From Carnobacterium_B sp040274945 (GTDB taxonomy: Bacteria > Bacillota > Bacilli > Lactobacillales > Carnobacteriaceae), in assembly GCF_040274945.1 (NCBI RefSeq), contig NZ_JBEMAR010000005.1:1-64000 (forward strand): a DNA stretch of 64,000 nucleotides, given 5' to 3'. The notes under the pieces are model-generated. The model was not told the origin of the DNA and made no database searches. It saw only the letters and a list, made by a program, of their open reading frames with translations. Both the position numbers and the translations under genes were made by a program. Shown here one piece after another: positions 16,318-26,004 of the stretch (positions are counted from its first letter, which is position 1; every line of letters begins with the position of its first letter).

Positions 16318-17544
16318 TTATTCATATCTTAAGGCTTCTATTGGATCTAGCTTTGCTGCTTTTCGAGCAGGATAGATACCGAAGAAGATTCCAACAGCTG
16401 TAGAGAAAAGGAGTACTAAAAGAACAGAACCTAAAGTGATGTTAGGTACAATATTTAAGGCGTTGGAAATACCATTTGCAAGAAGTATACCTAAAACAAG
16501 CCCAATGATTCCACCAATCAAAGTTAAGATGACGGCTTCCATTAAGAATTGGAAAAGAATCGTATTGGTTGTAGCACCTAAAGCTTTTCTTGTTCCGATT
16601 TCACGTGTGCGTTCGGTCACGGATACCAGCATAATATTCATAACACCGATTCCGCCTACTAATAAAGCAATGGCTGCGACGGCGGCTATAAAGTTAACAA
16701 ATAACCCTAATACAGAGTCAACTTGATCTAAAGCTTGTAAAAAATTAGTTGCTGTATAGTAATCATCACCTACAGAGTCATGTCTGGTTTCTAATAAACG
16801 TACCATACGATTAGAGACAGATTCTATTGCATCCTTATCCGTTACTTGAACCGTTAAATTATTGATAACAGCTACAGCAGGATTTAGTTTTTCCATGGTT
16901 GTAAGAGGAAGAGCTAAGGATAAAGGCATTTGACTTAGATCAAATGAACCTTGTAATTCTTGAAAAGTTCCTTCAACGATTCCAATAATTTTTAAGTTCA
17001 ACACGTTGCCTGTATTTCCAATCAGCTGGATTGTTTCACCAATAACATCTTGGCGTCCATTGAATAAAGCCGTAGCGGTATCTTCGCTGATTACAACGAC
17101 TCCTTTTGCATCATCATAATCATTTTGATTGAAATACCGACCAGCAACAATAGTGCTTTCCATTGACTGGTTTGTGTATTGTAAATCTGGGGTGCCACTA
17201 AAGGCTAAAGCTGAGCGGTTTTCAAAATCAGACCTTACAGTGGTATTCGCAGTATTGTCTGGAGAGATACGTGTGATTTCTGGAATGGAACTTTTTAGAG
17301 CTTCAATATCTGCATCTGTAATGGTTGCATCAAAAGATGCTTCATCGCTGACAGACAACGAAATAGTGGATGCGCCAAAATCATTAAATGTTTTGGTGAT
17401 CTCTGAAGTTGCACCATTTCCTACAGCTAAGATAGCGATAACAGCAGCGATTCCTATAATAATACCTAACATCGTTAAAATAGAGCGCAATTTATTTGAA
17501 AAAATACTATCAACGGCCATTTTAAAATTTTCACGAATATTCAT
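16318..17544 (-). CDS. MacB-like ABC transporter permease
   Basis: 408 residues: an N-terminal membrane segment (about 20-40), a large extracytoplasmic MacB periplasmic-core-type domain (to about 280) and a C-terminal FtsX-type domain with three membrane segments. The sequence near 300-330 (GGIGVMNIMLVSVTERTREIG) holds the family's cytosolic coupling motif. Gram-positive relatives (YknZ type) export peptides or toxic compounds; no substrate can be inferred here. It is the last gene of a three-gene minus-strand operon, 14 bases after the ATPase gene, with an AAAGGAA site before ATG 17544. Confidence 0.92.
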   Translation of the reverse strand: MNIRENFKMAVDSIFSNKLRSILTMLGIIIGIAAVIAILAVGNGATSEITKTFNDFGASTISLSVSDEASFDATITDADIEALKSSIPEITRISPDNTANTTVRSDFENRSALAFSGTPDLQYTNQSMESTIVAGRYFNQNDYDDAKGVVVISEDTATALFNGRQDVIGETIQLIGNTGNVLNLKIIGIVEGTFQELQGSFDLSQMPLSLALPLTTMEKLNPAVAVINNLTVQVTDKDAIESVSNRMVRLLETRHDSVGDDYYTATNFLQALDQVDSVLGLFVNFIAAVAAIALLVGGIGVMNIMLVSVTERTREIGTRKALGATTNTILFQFLMEAVILTLIGGIIGLVLGILLANGISNALNIVPNITLGSVLLVLLFSTAVGIFFGIYPARKAAKLDPIEALRYE

Positions 17545-17558
17545 GCCTAAATTCCTTT

Positions 17559-18248
17559 CTACATTAATTTTTGCTGCTGTAGCTGATCGTTTACTAATGC
17601 GCCGTCTCTAAATGTAACAATTCGTTTAGTGTACAACGCTACTTCAGGTTCATGAGTGACCATCACGATAGTTGTTCCTTCAGCGTTCAACTCTTGAAAA
17701 ATACGCATGATATCAACAGTCGTTTTAGAATCAAGATTTCCAGTGGGTTCATCCGCCATCAAAACAGAAGGCTCATTTACGATTGCTCGAGCAATCGCAA
17801 CACGTTGTTTTTGACCACCAGAAATTTCGTTGGGTTTATGCTTGACGCGGTTACTTAAACCAACTCGTTCTAAAGCAGCTAAAGCACGTTCTTTTCTTTC
17901 TTTTGGCTTTACACCAGCATAAACTAAAGGCAGCGCAACATTTTCTAAAATGGACATCCTAGGCATTAAATTAAATGATTGAAAGACAAAACCAATTTCT
18001 TTGTTCCGAACCTTTGCACTTTCATTGTCGTTTAAATCGCTAACATTTTGTCCATTCAGTATATAAGTACCTAAATCAAAACGGTCTAATAATCCTAGTA
18101 TGTTCATTAAAGTCGATTTGCCAGATCCACTAGGACCCATTATTGCAGTAAACTCACCAGACATTATTTCCAGGGAAATAGTGTCTAAAGCTACCAAAGT
18201 TTCAGAACCAGTTGTATAGGTCTTAAGGATATCTTTAACCTGAATCAT
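17559..18248 (-). CDS. MacB-type ABC transporter ATP-binding protein
   Basis: 229 residues, a stand-alone nucleotide-binding domain of the MacB/LolD/FtsE class. Walker A is GPSGSGKST, the signature ISGGQKQRV, Walker B VLMADEPTGNLDS and the switch His in MVTHE. It energises the adjacent permease. AAGGAG precedes ATG 18248. The adaptor gene ends only 14 bases upstream, so adaptor, ATPase and permease are one transcript. Confidence 0.93.
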   Translation of the reverse strand: MIQVKDILKTYTTGSETLVALDTISLEIMSGEFTAIMGPSGSGKSTLMNILGLLDRFDLGTYILNGQNVSDLNDNESAKVRNKEIGFVFQSFNLMPRMSILENVALPLVYAGVKPKERKERALAALERVGLSNRVKHKPNEISGGQKQRVAIARAIVNEPSVLMADEPTGNLDSKTTVDIMRIFQELNAEGTTIVMVTHEPEVALYTKRIVTFRDGALVNDQLQQQKLM

Positions 18249-18262
18249 AGCAGAACTCCTTT

Positions 18263-19126
18263 CTAGTCGATGGTCACTTTGGTACCATCTTGAAGCGTAT
18301 CATCTGGTGATAACACAATGGTCTGATCTAAAGTCAATCCATCTTTTACTTCCACATGAGTAGTGGATTGAATACCTGTTTCTATTGTTGTAGTAGTGGC
18401 TTGTCCATTTTCTACAACGTAAACATAGGGTTTATTGTCTTCATCGTACATTAAAGATTCTACGGGAATGACCAAAACATTCTCTGCAGTATTGGTTATA
18501 ATATCAACATCAATATCGAACCCTATAAATAAATTCTTTGGTGGTGTGTCAAAGGAAATAATGGATTTTAAAGTAGCAGCAGATGTACCCGTTTGATTGG
18601 TTACAGTAGTGGCGATAGGATCAATCTGAGAGACCGTTCCATTAAATACATCTTCTCCAGAAGTCAAAAGTGCAACTTGACCTTCTTTAATAAGTGGAGC
18701 ATCTGATTTGCTGAGCTCAACCACAACTTGTAAATCAGCCAAATTAGCCAGTGAAATAGCTGGTTCACCACTTTGACTGCTAAGATCAACTTGGTTGTCC
18801 CGTGCATTGACGGATGTAACGGTTCCGTTGAATTCAGCCGTTTGATTTGTTCCATCGCTATATGAAATGAGGACATCACCCTCCTCAACAGCATCTCCAA
18901 CACTTACAGAGACCTCTTGGACCATACCTTGGCCAAAGACAGATTGAGTTTGAGCAGATTCAATTAATCCAGTTGTGTTTAATCGTTCTTCAATTGTTTC
19001 TTGTGTTACTTTTGCTGTTTGTACCTGTATCGTTTCTTCTGTAGTATTGGATTCTGTAACACTGTAAATGATAAATGCTAAGACCGTGATTGACGCAACT
19101 ATTCCAAGTCCTTTTTTCCAATTCAT
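18263..19126 (-). CDS. Efflux adaptor (membrane fusion protein, MacA/YknX-like)
   Basis: 287 residues. One N-terminal membrane segment (about 6-24) is followed by an extracellular RND/HlyD-type adaptor: a lipoyl-like half near 40-85, a beta-barrel part, and a membrane-proximal part ending in DDTLQDGTKVTID. The alpha-helical hairpin usually between the lipoyl halves is nearly absent, making it shorter than E. coli MacA (about 370). In Gram-positives such adaptors work without an outer-membrane channel. First gene of the efflux operon. The clear ribosome site GGAG is 13 bases from ATG 19126, rather far. Confidence 0.88.
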   Translation of the reverse strand: MNWKKGLGIVASITVLAFIIYSVTESNTTEETIQVQTAKVTQETIEERLNTTGLIESAQTQSVFGQGMVQEVSVSVGDAVEEGDVLISYSDGTNQTAEFNGTVTSVNARDNQVDLSSQSGEPAISLANLADLQVVVELSKSDAPLIKEGQVALLTSGEDVFNGTVSQIDPIATTVTNQTGTSAATLKSIISFDTPPKNLFIGFDIDVDIITNTAENVLVIPVESLMYDEDNKPYVYVVENGQATTTTIETGIQSTTHVEVKDGLTLDQTIVLSPDDTLQDGTKVTID

Positions 19127-19180
19127 AGCCAGATGTCATCTCCTTCATAGTGTAATTTGTATTGATCATCTCTTGTTCAT

Positions 19181-19204
19181 TTATAAGGATTATTATAAGG
19201 ATTA
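19181..19204. repeat. Tandem 12-bp repeat in the divergent promoter region
   Basis: TTATAAGGATTA occurs twice without a gap (19181-19192 and 19193-19204). The repeat contains the minus-strand -10 box of the efflux operon. Confidence 0.7.
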
Positions 19205-19220
19205 TTATTTTTATAGTCTA
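19192..19220 (-). promoter_or_regulatory. Promoter of the efflux operon
   Basis: On the minus strand: TAGACT (-35, 19215-19220), a 17-base spacer and TATAAT (-10, 19192-19197), 66 bases before the adaptor start. Confidence 0.5.
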
Positions 19221-19225
19221 GACTA
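19214..19225. promoter_or_regulatory. Perfect 12-bp palindrome, candidate operator
   Basis: TAGTCTAGACTA is a perfect palindrome that covers the -35 box of the efflux promoter. The GTCTAGAC core resembles operators of GntR/HutC-family repressors. Binding here would block the efflux operon (inference). Confidence 0.45.
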
Positions 19226-19319
19226 ATGGCTTATATAGAAAAAGAGGGTAAATCATTATTTTATAAAAATAATCCGACAACTGTTATAATAATGAAAAGA
19301 CCTAATGAGGTGTTGGATG

Positions 19320-20054
19320 ATGAAAAGAGAACTGTTTGCAATTGGAGATGTTCACGGTCAAATTACACTGTTCAAACAAATGCTAACAAACTGGAATGAA
19401 GAAACGCAGCAGTTGCTTTTGATTGGTGATTTAGGAGATCGCGGAGAAAATCCAAAAGAATGTTTCTTATTAGCACAGTCACTCGTAGAAAAGAAAGCCG
19501 CCATTTACTTAAAAGGAAATCATGAAGACATGTTATTAGCTTTTTTGAAACATCCTGAACAGAACTATGATTTGTATTGTTTGAACGGTGGGATGAAAAC
19601 ACTTGAAACTTTCTTGCATCCGGGGTTAGATGCGGAGTATTCGCCTACAGAAATCGTGATGTTTTTAACGAGTCGATACCCTACCTTGCAACCATTCCTT
19701 GAGTCATTGCCTCTTTATTATGAATGGGGACATTTTTTATTTGTTCATGCAGGTGTTGACTTATCAAAGCATGATTGGCATCAAACATCTAGTGAAGATT
19801 ATGTCTGGATTCGAGATGCGTTTCATGAAATGAAAAATACTACCGGAAAAATCATTGTATTTGGCCATACGATTACACCATTTTTATATGGAGATAATCA
19901 AACAACGGATTTATGGATAAAAGATAACAAAATTGGGATAGATGGAGGTGCAGTATACGGAGGTGCGCTTCATGGAGTACTATTTAATGAAAATGAGTTA
20001 ATTAGAGACATTAAACTAGACAATAAGGGCTATGTTTGGGATGGATTGACATAA
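19320..20054 (+). CDS. Metallophosphatase (PrpA/ApaH-like calcineurin fold)
   Basis: 244 residues with the calcineurin-like phosphoesterase motifs in order: GDVHGQ near the start, GDLGDRG, GNHE, and later histidines in FVHAGV and FGHT. This spacing resembles PPP-type bacterial Ser/Thr phosphatases and diadenosine tetraphosphatases; which substrate it uses cannot be told. GAGGTG at 19307-19312 fits ATG 19320 (7 bases); ATG 19317 or 19305 are less likely. TATAAT at 19285-19290 could be its -10. The osmolyte ABC operon begins 39 bases after its stop with no terminator between, so read-through is likely. Confidence 0.85.
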   Translation: MKRELFAIGDVHGQITLFKQMLTNWNEETQQLLLIGDLGDRGENPKECFLLAQSLVEKKAAIYLKGNHEDMLLAFLKHPEQNYDLYCLNGGMKTLETFLHPGLDAEYSPTEIVMFLTSRYPTLQPFLESLPLYYEWGHFLFVHAGVDLSKHDWHQTSSEDYVWIRDAFHEMKNTTGKIIVFGHTITPFLYGDNQTTDLWIKDNKIGIDGGAVYGGALHGVLFNENELIRDIKLDNKGYVWDGLT

Positions 20055-20093
20055 CTCTAGACTAAACAAAATGGGGTTTAAAGGAGAGAGAAG

Positions 20094-21071
20094 ATGATAC
20101 TTTTTGAAAATGTTTCTAAAGAATATGAAAAAGGTAAACCAGTTGTATCAAATATCAATTTAGAAATAAAAGATGGGGAATTTTTTGTGTTTATTGGACC
20201 CAGCGGCAGCGGGAAAACAACGACATTAAAAATGATCAATCGATTGATTTCATTAACGTCAGGTTTTATTCGCATTGATGGTAAACCAATCAGTGATTAT
20301 AATTTGCAAGAGTTGCGTTGGAATATTGGGTACGTATTGCAACAAATCGCTCTATTTCCAAATATGACGGTTGAAGAAAATATTACGATTGTACCAGAAA
20401 TGAAAAAATGGTCTAAAGATGATATGAAAAATAGAGTGACAGAGCTTCTTGAAAGTGTCGGTCTAGAACCAGAAGCATATCGAAATCGTAAAACCTCGGA
20501 ACTTTCAGGAGGAGAACAGCAAAGAATCGGTGTGATTAGAGCTTTAGCAGCTAACCCTGATATTATTCTAATGGATGAACCGTTTAGTGCTTTAGATCCT
20601 ATCAGTAAACGTAATCTACAAAAAGATGTAGCTAAGTTGCAAAAAAAGTTGAACAAGACAATTGTTTTTGTAACGCATGATATGCAAGAAGCGTTAGCTT
20701 TGGGAGACCGCATTTGTTTAATGAATAATGGGAAAATAGAACAAATAGGAACGCCAGATGAAATTCAAAAACACCCAAAAAATGATTTTGTTCGAAACTT
20801 CTTACAAATGGGCATTAGTGAGTTGAAAGAGACGCCAACAATTCAACAACTTATAGAAACAGGACAACTAGAACTCAGTGAAATTGAAGATAGTGAGTCT
20901 TATCTAACTTCTGAAGATACGATTGATGCATTGGTTGTCGTTTTAGCTAAAGAAGAATTTGTAGTCATTAAAGAAAGTAACGGCCAAAAAATAGGAAAAA
21001 TCACAAAACAGCAATTGCTGAATTATTTGGCACATGAAATTCAACGTGAACAAGAAAGTGTGGTGGTATAG
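20094..21071 (+). CDS. opuCA: Osmolyte (glycine betaine/carnitine/choline) ABC transporter ATPase
   Basis: 325 residues. The ABC domain has Walker A GPSGSGKTT (35-43), signature LSGGEQQRI, Walker B IILMDEPFSALDP and the switch His in FVTHD. The C-terminal 100 residues look like a degenerate CBS-type regulatory domain of the OpuA/OpuC/ProV class, where it senses ionic strength or nucleotides. GGAGAGAG precedes ATG 20094. The permease/binding-protein gene starts one base after its stop. The symbol is by family; OpuBA is equally possible. Confidence 0.9.
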   Translation: MILFENVSKEYEKGKPVVSNINLEIKDGEFFVFIGPSGSGKTTTLKMINRLISLTSGFIRIDGKPISDYNLQELRWNIGYVLQQIALFPNMTVEENITIVPEMKKWSKDDMKNRVTELLESVGLEPEAYRNRKTSELSGGEQQRIGVIRALAANPDIILMDEPFSALDPISKRNLQKDVAKLQKKLNKTIVFVTHDMQEALALGDRICLMNNGKIEQIGTPDEIQKHPKNDFVRNFLQMGISELKETPTIQQLIETGQLELSEIEDSESYLTSEDTIDALVVVLAKEEFVVIKESNGQKIGKITKQQLLNYLAHEIQREQESVVV

Positions 21072-21072
21072 A

Positions 21073-22590
21073 GTGAATGAATTTATTGCTACATTTCAAG
21101 AACGTAAAGGTGATTTATTAACAGCTTTGATTGAACATATGCAACTATCATTTATCTCACTATTTATAGCAGTAATCATCGCTGTTCCACTAGCGATTTA
21201 CTTAACTAAACATAAAAAGTTAGCAACTGTTATGCTTCAAATAACGTCTATTTTTCAAACCATACCGTCTCTTGCTCTTTTAGGATTGATGATTCCTTTA
21301 GTAGGAATAGGATCTGTACCAGCTATTATAGCGTTGGTTCTGTATGCTTTGTTGCCTATTCTAAGAAATGCCTACACTGGAATAATGGAAGTAGATCCGT
21401 CGTTAAATGAAGCAGCAGATGCGATGGGAATGAATCAGTGGAGGAAACTTACTAAAGTGCAGATTCCGCTTGCTATGCCGATCATTATGGCAGGAATTCG
21501 CAACGCAATGGTGTTGATCATTGGGACTGGAACAATTGCGGCTTTAATTGGAGCCGGTGGATTAGGTAGCCTTATTTTATTAGGAATCGATCGCGGAAAT
21601 AATTATTTGATTTTATTAGGAGCAATTCCAGCAGCATTGTTAGCAATTTTCTTTGATTATCTATTAAGCATATTTGAAAAAATTTCGTTTAAGAAAACGG
21701 TGATTACATTAGGAATACTCAGCGTTATTATTTTGGGCTTACTGATTGCACCATTTTTAATAAAAGACAAAGAAGAACTGGTTATTGCCGGGAAATTAGG
21801 CGCAGAACCTGAAATTATTATGAATATGTATAAATACTTGATTGAAGACGAAACAGATGTGGCTGTCACATTAGAGCCGAATATGGGGAAAACCACTTTT
21901 GTGTTCAATGCATTAGAATCAGGAGATATTGATATTTACACAGAATATACAGGAACAATTCTGGCAACATTTTTAAACGAAGAATTGACTTCAACAAATG
22001 AACAAGATGTTTACCAACAAGCTAGAGAGGGTTTAGCAGATCAGTATAATATGTCCTTATTGGAACCTATGGCATTTAATAATACGTATACGCTTGCGGT
22101 TACTTCAGAACTAGCAGAAGAATACCAGCTTGAAACCATTTCAGATTTGATTCCGATAGCAGATGAAATTAAAGCGGGCTTTACTTTAGAATTTTCTGAT
22201 CGTCAAGATGGATACCTTGGGATCCAAGATTTATATGGACTAACTTTTGGTGATGTCCAAACAATGGAACCAAAACTTCGCTATTCAGCTATTGAAACTG
22301 GGGACATTAATTTAGTAGATGCGTATTCAACAGACAGCGAACTTGCTCAATATGATCTAGTTGTTTTGGAAGACGATCGTGGATTATTTCCACCTTACCA
22401 AGGAGCTCCGTTACTATTGAACGAAACGCTAGAGGAATTTCCGGAAATTGAAGATAGTTTAAATCAATTATCTGGAAAAATTACGGATGCTGAAATGCGA
22501 GAAATGAATTATGCTGTAAATGTAACTGGAGCTAGTGCAAGTGATGTTGCGCTAAAATTTTTAACTGAAAAAGGCCTGTTAAAAGACTAA
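21073..22590 (+). CDS. Osmolyte ABC permease fused to its substrate-binding domain
   Basis: 505 residues. Residues about 1-205 are a BPD-type permease with six or so membrane segments and the EAADAMGMNQWRK coupling loop (EAA motif). A further membrane segment (about 212-232) leads to an extracellular OpuAC-type binding domain, from KDKEELVIAGKLGAEPEI to the end. Binding domains with this pattern hold quaternary ammonium compounds such as betaine, carnitine or choline. Start GTG 21073 is 1 base after the ATPase stop. The fusion puts the receptor on the permease, as in Lactococcus BusAB and streptococcal choline transporters. Confidence 0.9.
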   Translation: MNEFIATFQERKGDLLTALIEHMQLSFISLFIAVIIAVPLAIYLTKHKKLATVMLQITSIFQTIPSLALLGLMIPLVGIGSVPAIIALVLYALLPILRNAYTGIMEVDPSLNEAADAMGMNQWRKLTKVQIPLAMPIIMAGIRNAMVLIIGTGTIAALIGAGGLGSLILLGIDRGNNYLILLGAIPAALLAIFFDYLLSIFEKISFKKTVITLGILSVIILGLLIAPFLIKDKEELVIAGKLGAEPEIIMNMYKYLIEDETDVAVTLEPNMGKTTFVFNALESGDIDIYTEYTGTILATFLNEELTSTNEQDVYQQAREGLADQYNMSLLEPMAFNNTYTLAVTSELAEEYQLETISDLIPIADEIKAGFTLEFSDRQDGYLGIQDLYGLTFGDVQTMEPKLRYSAIETGDINLVDAYSTDSELAQYDLVVLEDDRGLFPPYQGAPLLLNETLEEFPEIEDSLNQLSGKITDAEMREMNYAVNVTGASASDVALKFLTEKGLLKD

Positions 22591-22659
22591 TAATGTTTTA
22601 TACAAATAAGAAGAGAAACATAAAATAGTTTTATACAAGTTGCAATAAAGGAGATTTTT

Positions 22660-23496
22660 ATGAAAATTGGTGTGCTATCAGATCTACACATTGATACCAA
22701 TAAGAAAAAATTAAATGGAACAGAAACGTTTGCGAACATTATTGTCAAACAAATTAACCACCAAAACATCGATGTCCTATTAATTGCTGGGGATATTAGT
22801 AGCGATTATCTAGTATCTCAACAATTTATAGATGAAGTCACAGACAAAAGTGGTATTCCCATTTTATTTGTCCCAGGAAATCATGACTTTTGGTCATTAA
22901 GAAATGGAGAAACAGATACAAAAAAAATCTACCAGTTTTTTGAGAACCAACCTGATAGTTTATTGAACAAACCGTATATTTTGAATGACGAATGGGCAGT
23001 GGTTGGTAATGGTGGTTGGTATGATTACGGCTATGCGAATCAGGAAAAATACACTAAGTCAGAATTCGATGATATGAAATTGAGAGTTGGTGTATGGCAA
23101 GATAAACGTTATGTCCATTGGGGAAAAGGCAATAAGCAAGTTGCCCAATGGATGTTAGATAAGTTAGAAGCTGATCTTCAATCTATTGGAGACCGAAAAG
23201 TTATTTTAATGACTCATGTTGTTACCCATCCGAAATTTGTTGTGTCATTGCCACATAAAATATATGATTATTTTAATGCTTTTCTAGGAAGCTCTTCTTA
23301 TGAAAAGCTGTATCAAGACTACCCAATTGTTTATAGTATTATGGGGCATGTCCATTTCAGAAAAACCTTAGTAGAGAACCAAGTGAATTATATTTGTGCT
23401 TGTTTGGGAGGCTCGAAACACTGGCTGACCAAAGATCCGGAAGCAGAAGTAATGAATGCACTACTGACATTTCACTTGCCAGAAAAAACGAAGTAA
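22660..23496 (+). CDS. Calcineurin-like metallophosphoesterase
   Basis: 278 residues with the dinuclear-metal motifs DLHID (8-12), AGDIS, GNHDFW, THVVTHP and GHVH. The family covers nucleases, nucleotide hydrolases and phosphatases, and this subgroup is uncharacterised as far as I know. No signal peptide or membrane segment; cytosolic. AAAGGAGA precedes ATG 22660. It stands 69 bases after the transporter gene and is followed by a terminator, so it may be the last gene of that transcript. Confidence 0.87.
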   Translation: MKIGVLSDLHIDTNKKKLNGTETFANIIVKQINHQNIDVLLIAGDISSDYLVSQQFIDEVTDKSGIPILFVPGNHDFWSLRNGETDTKKIYQFFENQPDSLLNKPYILNDEWAVVGNGGWYDYGYANQEKYTKSEFDDMKLRVGVWQDKRYVHWGKGNKQVAQWMLDKLEADLQSIGDRKVILMTHVVTHPKFVVSLPHKIYDYFNAFLGSSSYEKLYQDYPIVYSIMGHVHFRKTLVENQVNYICACLGGSKHWLTKDPEAEVMNALLTFHLPEKTK

Positions 23497-23510
23497 CTAA
23501 AAGTGAGCTA

Positions 23511-23550
23511 AGTATGCAAAAAGATTAAACTCTTTTTGCATACTTTTTTG
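23511..23550 (+). terminator. Terminator after the metallophosphoesterase
   Basis: AGTATGCAAAAAGA (23511-23524) pairs with TCTTTTTGCATACT (23531-23544), followed by T. Confidence 0.9.
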
Positions 23551-23651
23551 TTTAGTTAATAAATTACAGAGGTATTTAAGAGGAGTTTGGTTAGCCTCAT
23601 ATGTTTATGGTAAAATAGTTAAGTAAAGTGGAACGAGAGAGGAAGAAATAC

Positions 23652-25829
23652 ATGATGGAAACAAACGAATCAATTGTAATAGATTTATTGAAAAATGAAT
23701 TAAAAAGCTACTCTAAAAAGCAAATAACAACAGTCTTAGATCTATTGGCTGAAGGGAATACAGTCCCATTTATAGCTCGATACCGGAAAGAAATGACCGA
23801 CATATTGGATGAAGTCCAAATACGCGAAATAGAAGAGCGTCACCAATACTTAACAAATTTAGAAAAGCGTAAAAATGACGTTTTAAGAAGCATTGGAGAA
23901 CAAGAAAAATTAACACCAGAACTTGAAGGTAAAATTAAAAAAGCGACAAAAATGCAGTTGGTGGAAGATTTGTATCGTCCATTCAAACAAAAACGACGTA
24001 CAAAAGCCACGATAGCTAAAGAAAGCGGCTTAGAACCTCTAGCACAATGGTTGCTGTCATTTCCAACGACCGATGTGCAAGTGGAAGCTGAAAAATACAT
24101 CAATGAAGAACACAAAATTGCTACAGGAGAAGAGGCATTAGCTGGGGCACACGAAATTATTGCTGAACGAATTGGGGATGAACCAACATACAGAACTTGG
24201 ATTAGGGAATATAGTTCTAAAAATGGTGCAATCACAGCTAAAGTTAAAAATGCTGAAAAAGATGAAAAAGGAACTTTTGAAATGTACTATGACTATAGTG
24301 AACCGTTGACAAAAGTTGCATCTCATCGTATTTTAGCGATGAACCGTGGAGAAAAAGAAGATATCTTAAAAGTTTCTTTTGATTTGAACGAACAAAAAAT
24401 TCATGAGTATTTGGAAAAACAATTAATTGAGCAGTCTAATTCCACTGCGGTTCCGTTTATAAAAGCGGCTTTTGAAGATAGTTACAAACGGTTCATCGGA
24501 CCATCTATTGAACGTGAGATCCGTGCAGAATTAACAGAAAAGGCTGGGGAACAAGCCATTCATATTTTTGGAGAAAATTTACGCAATTTATTATTACAAG
24601 CTCCATTAAAAGGAAAAATTGTTTTAGGGTTAGATCCGGCTTATCGTACAGGATGTAAACTAGCGGTTATTGATCCTACAGGTAAGGTGCTAGCAATTGA
24701 TGTGATTTATCCACATAAACCAGCGGGTGCATCTGCACGTGCTGAAGCAGCGGTAAAATTCAAACAATTAATTGACTCGTATCAAGTTGAAATGATCGCA
24801 ATTGGAAATGGAACAGCTAGCCGTGAATCTGAAACGTTTGTTTCGGAAAACTTAAAAGAAATGGAACGACAAGTTTTCTACGTGATTGTAAATGAAGCGG
24901 GTGCATCTGTTTACTCAGCAAGTAAGACAGCTCGTGAAGAGTTCCCTGATCTGCAAGTTGAGCAAAGAAGTGCGGTTAGCATTGCCCGCAGATTGCAAGA
25001 TCCGTTAGCTGAACTTGTAAAAATTGATCCTAAATCAGTTGGTGTTGGTCAATACCAACATGATGTCTCTCAAAAGCGCTTGGAAGAACGCTTAGATTTT
25101 GTCGTAGAAACAGCAGTTAACCAAGTGGGTGTAAATGTAAACACTGCAAGTGCACCTTTATTGCAACACGTTGCTGGATTGAATAAAACCACTGCTACCA
25201 ATGTTGTGGCTTACCGTGAAGACAATGGTCGCTTTGAAAGTCGTGCTCAATTGAAAAAAGTTGCTCGCTTAGGCCCTAAAGCGTATGAACAATCTGTAGG
25301 ATTCTTACGCATCATTGACGGAAAAAATGTCTTAGACAATACAGGTATTCATCCAGAAACCTATAAAGAGGCAAAACACATGTTAGAATTAGCTGGATTA
25401 ACTTTATCAGATGTTGGGAGTCTAGAAGCCAAGAAAGTTTTGGAGAAAATGGACGTAGCAGCATTGGCTGAGCAAGTTGGTTTAGGTAAAGAAACTGTAA
25501 AAGATATGCTACAGGCATTGTCAAAACCTGGCCGCGACTTAAGAGATGAGCTATCAGCTCCGTTATTGCGTACAGATGTTTTAAGTATGGAAGATTTAAT
25601 ACCGGGCATGGAATTAGAAGGAACGGTTAGAAATGTGGTTGATTTTGGGGCATTTGTAGATGTTGGTGTTAAGCAAGATGGAATGGTTCATATTTCTAAA
25701 TTAAGCAAAGGCTACATTCAACATCCAACAAATGTTGTTTCAGTAGGCGATGTTGTGACGGTTTGGGTCGATAATGTGGATCTGAAAAAAGGTCGAATCG
25801 CCTTAACAATGTTGAAACCAAAAGAGTAA
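23652..25829 (+). CDS. tex: Tex-family RNA-binding transcription accessory protein
   Basis: 725 residues, typical Tex size. It has the N-terminal Tex helical region, a YqgF-like RNase H fold (from about 325, KGKIVLGLDPAYRTGCKLAVID), helix-hairpin-helix motifs (about 490-560, including NVNTASAPLLQHVAGLN) and a C-terminal S1 domain (about 650-725, GMELEGTVRNVVDFGAFVDVG). Tex proteins bind nucleic acid and affect transcription and translation fitness. AGAGAGGAAG fits ATG 23652 or 23655; an in-frame GTG lies at 23628. A possible promoter TTGGTT...TAAAAT is at 23587-23616. Confidence 0.95.
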   Translation: MMETNESIVIDLLKNELKSYSKKQITTVLDLLAEGNTVPFIARYRKEMTDILDEVQIREIEERHQYLTNLEKRKNDVLRSIGEQEKLTPELEGKIKKATKMQLVEDLYRPFKQKRRTKATIAKESGLEPLAQWLLSFPTTDVQVEAEKYINEEHKIATGEEALAGAHEIIAERIGDEPTYRTWIREYSSKNGAITAKVKNAEKDEKGTFEMYYDYSEPLTKVASHRILAMNRGEKEDILKVSFDLNEQKIHEYLEKQLIEQSNSTAVPFIKAAFEDSYKRFIGPSIEREIRAELTEKAGEQAIHIFGENLRNLLLQAPLKGKIVLGLDPAYRTGCKLAVIDPTGKVLAIDVIYPHKPAGASARAEAAVKFKQLIDSYQVEMIAIGNGTASRESETFVSENLKEMERQVFYVIVNEAGASVYSASKTAREEFPDLQVEQRSAVSIARRLQDPLAELVKIDPKSVGVGQYQHDVSQKRLEERLDFVVETAVNQVGVNVNTASAPLLQHVAGLNKTTATNVVAYREDNGRFESRAQLKKVARLGPKAYEQSVGFLRIIDGKNVLDNTGIHPETYKEAKHMLELAGLTLSDVGSLEAKKVLEKMDVAALAEQVGLGKETVKDMLQALSKPGRDLRDELSAPLLRTDVLSMEDLIPGMELEGTVRNVVDFGAFVDVGVKQDGMVHISKLSKGYIQHPTNVVSVGDVVTVWVDNVDLKKGRIALTMLKPKE

Positions 25830-25862
25830 GTGAGTTAGTTTCGCATAAGTATTTGTATATAG

Positions 25863-25898
25863 AAAAGAGGGTGGGATTTTTGTCCCATCCTCTTTTTC
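25863..25898 (+). terminator. Terminator after tex
   Basis: AAAGAGGGTGGGA pairs with TCCCATCCTCTTT across a T-rich loop, then T. Confidence 0.9.
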
Positions 25899-26004
25899 GT
25901 AACGGCTTTTAGTTGTGAGACAACCTATTAACTTGTAAAATAAATTATAAGTAAATAGATTAGAAAGTGAAATGAAAAATGAGTTTGGAAAAGGAAGAGT
26001 AGTT

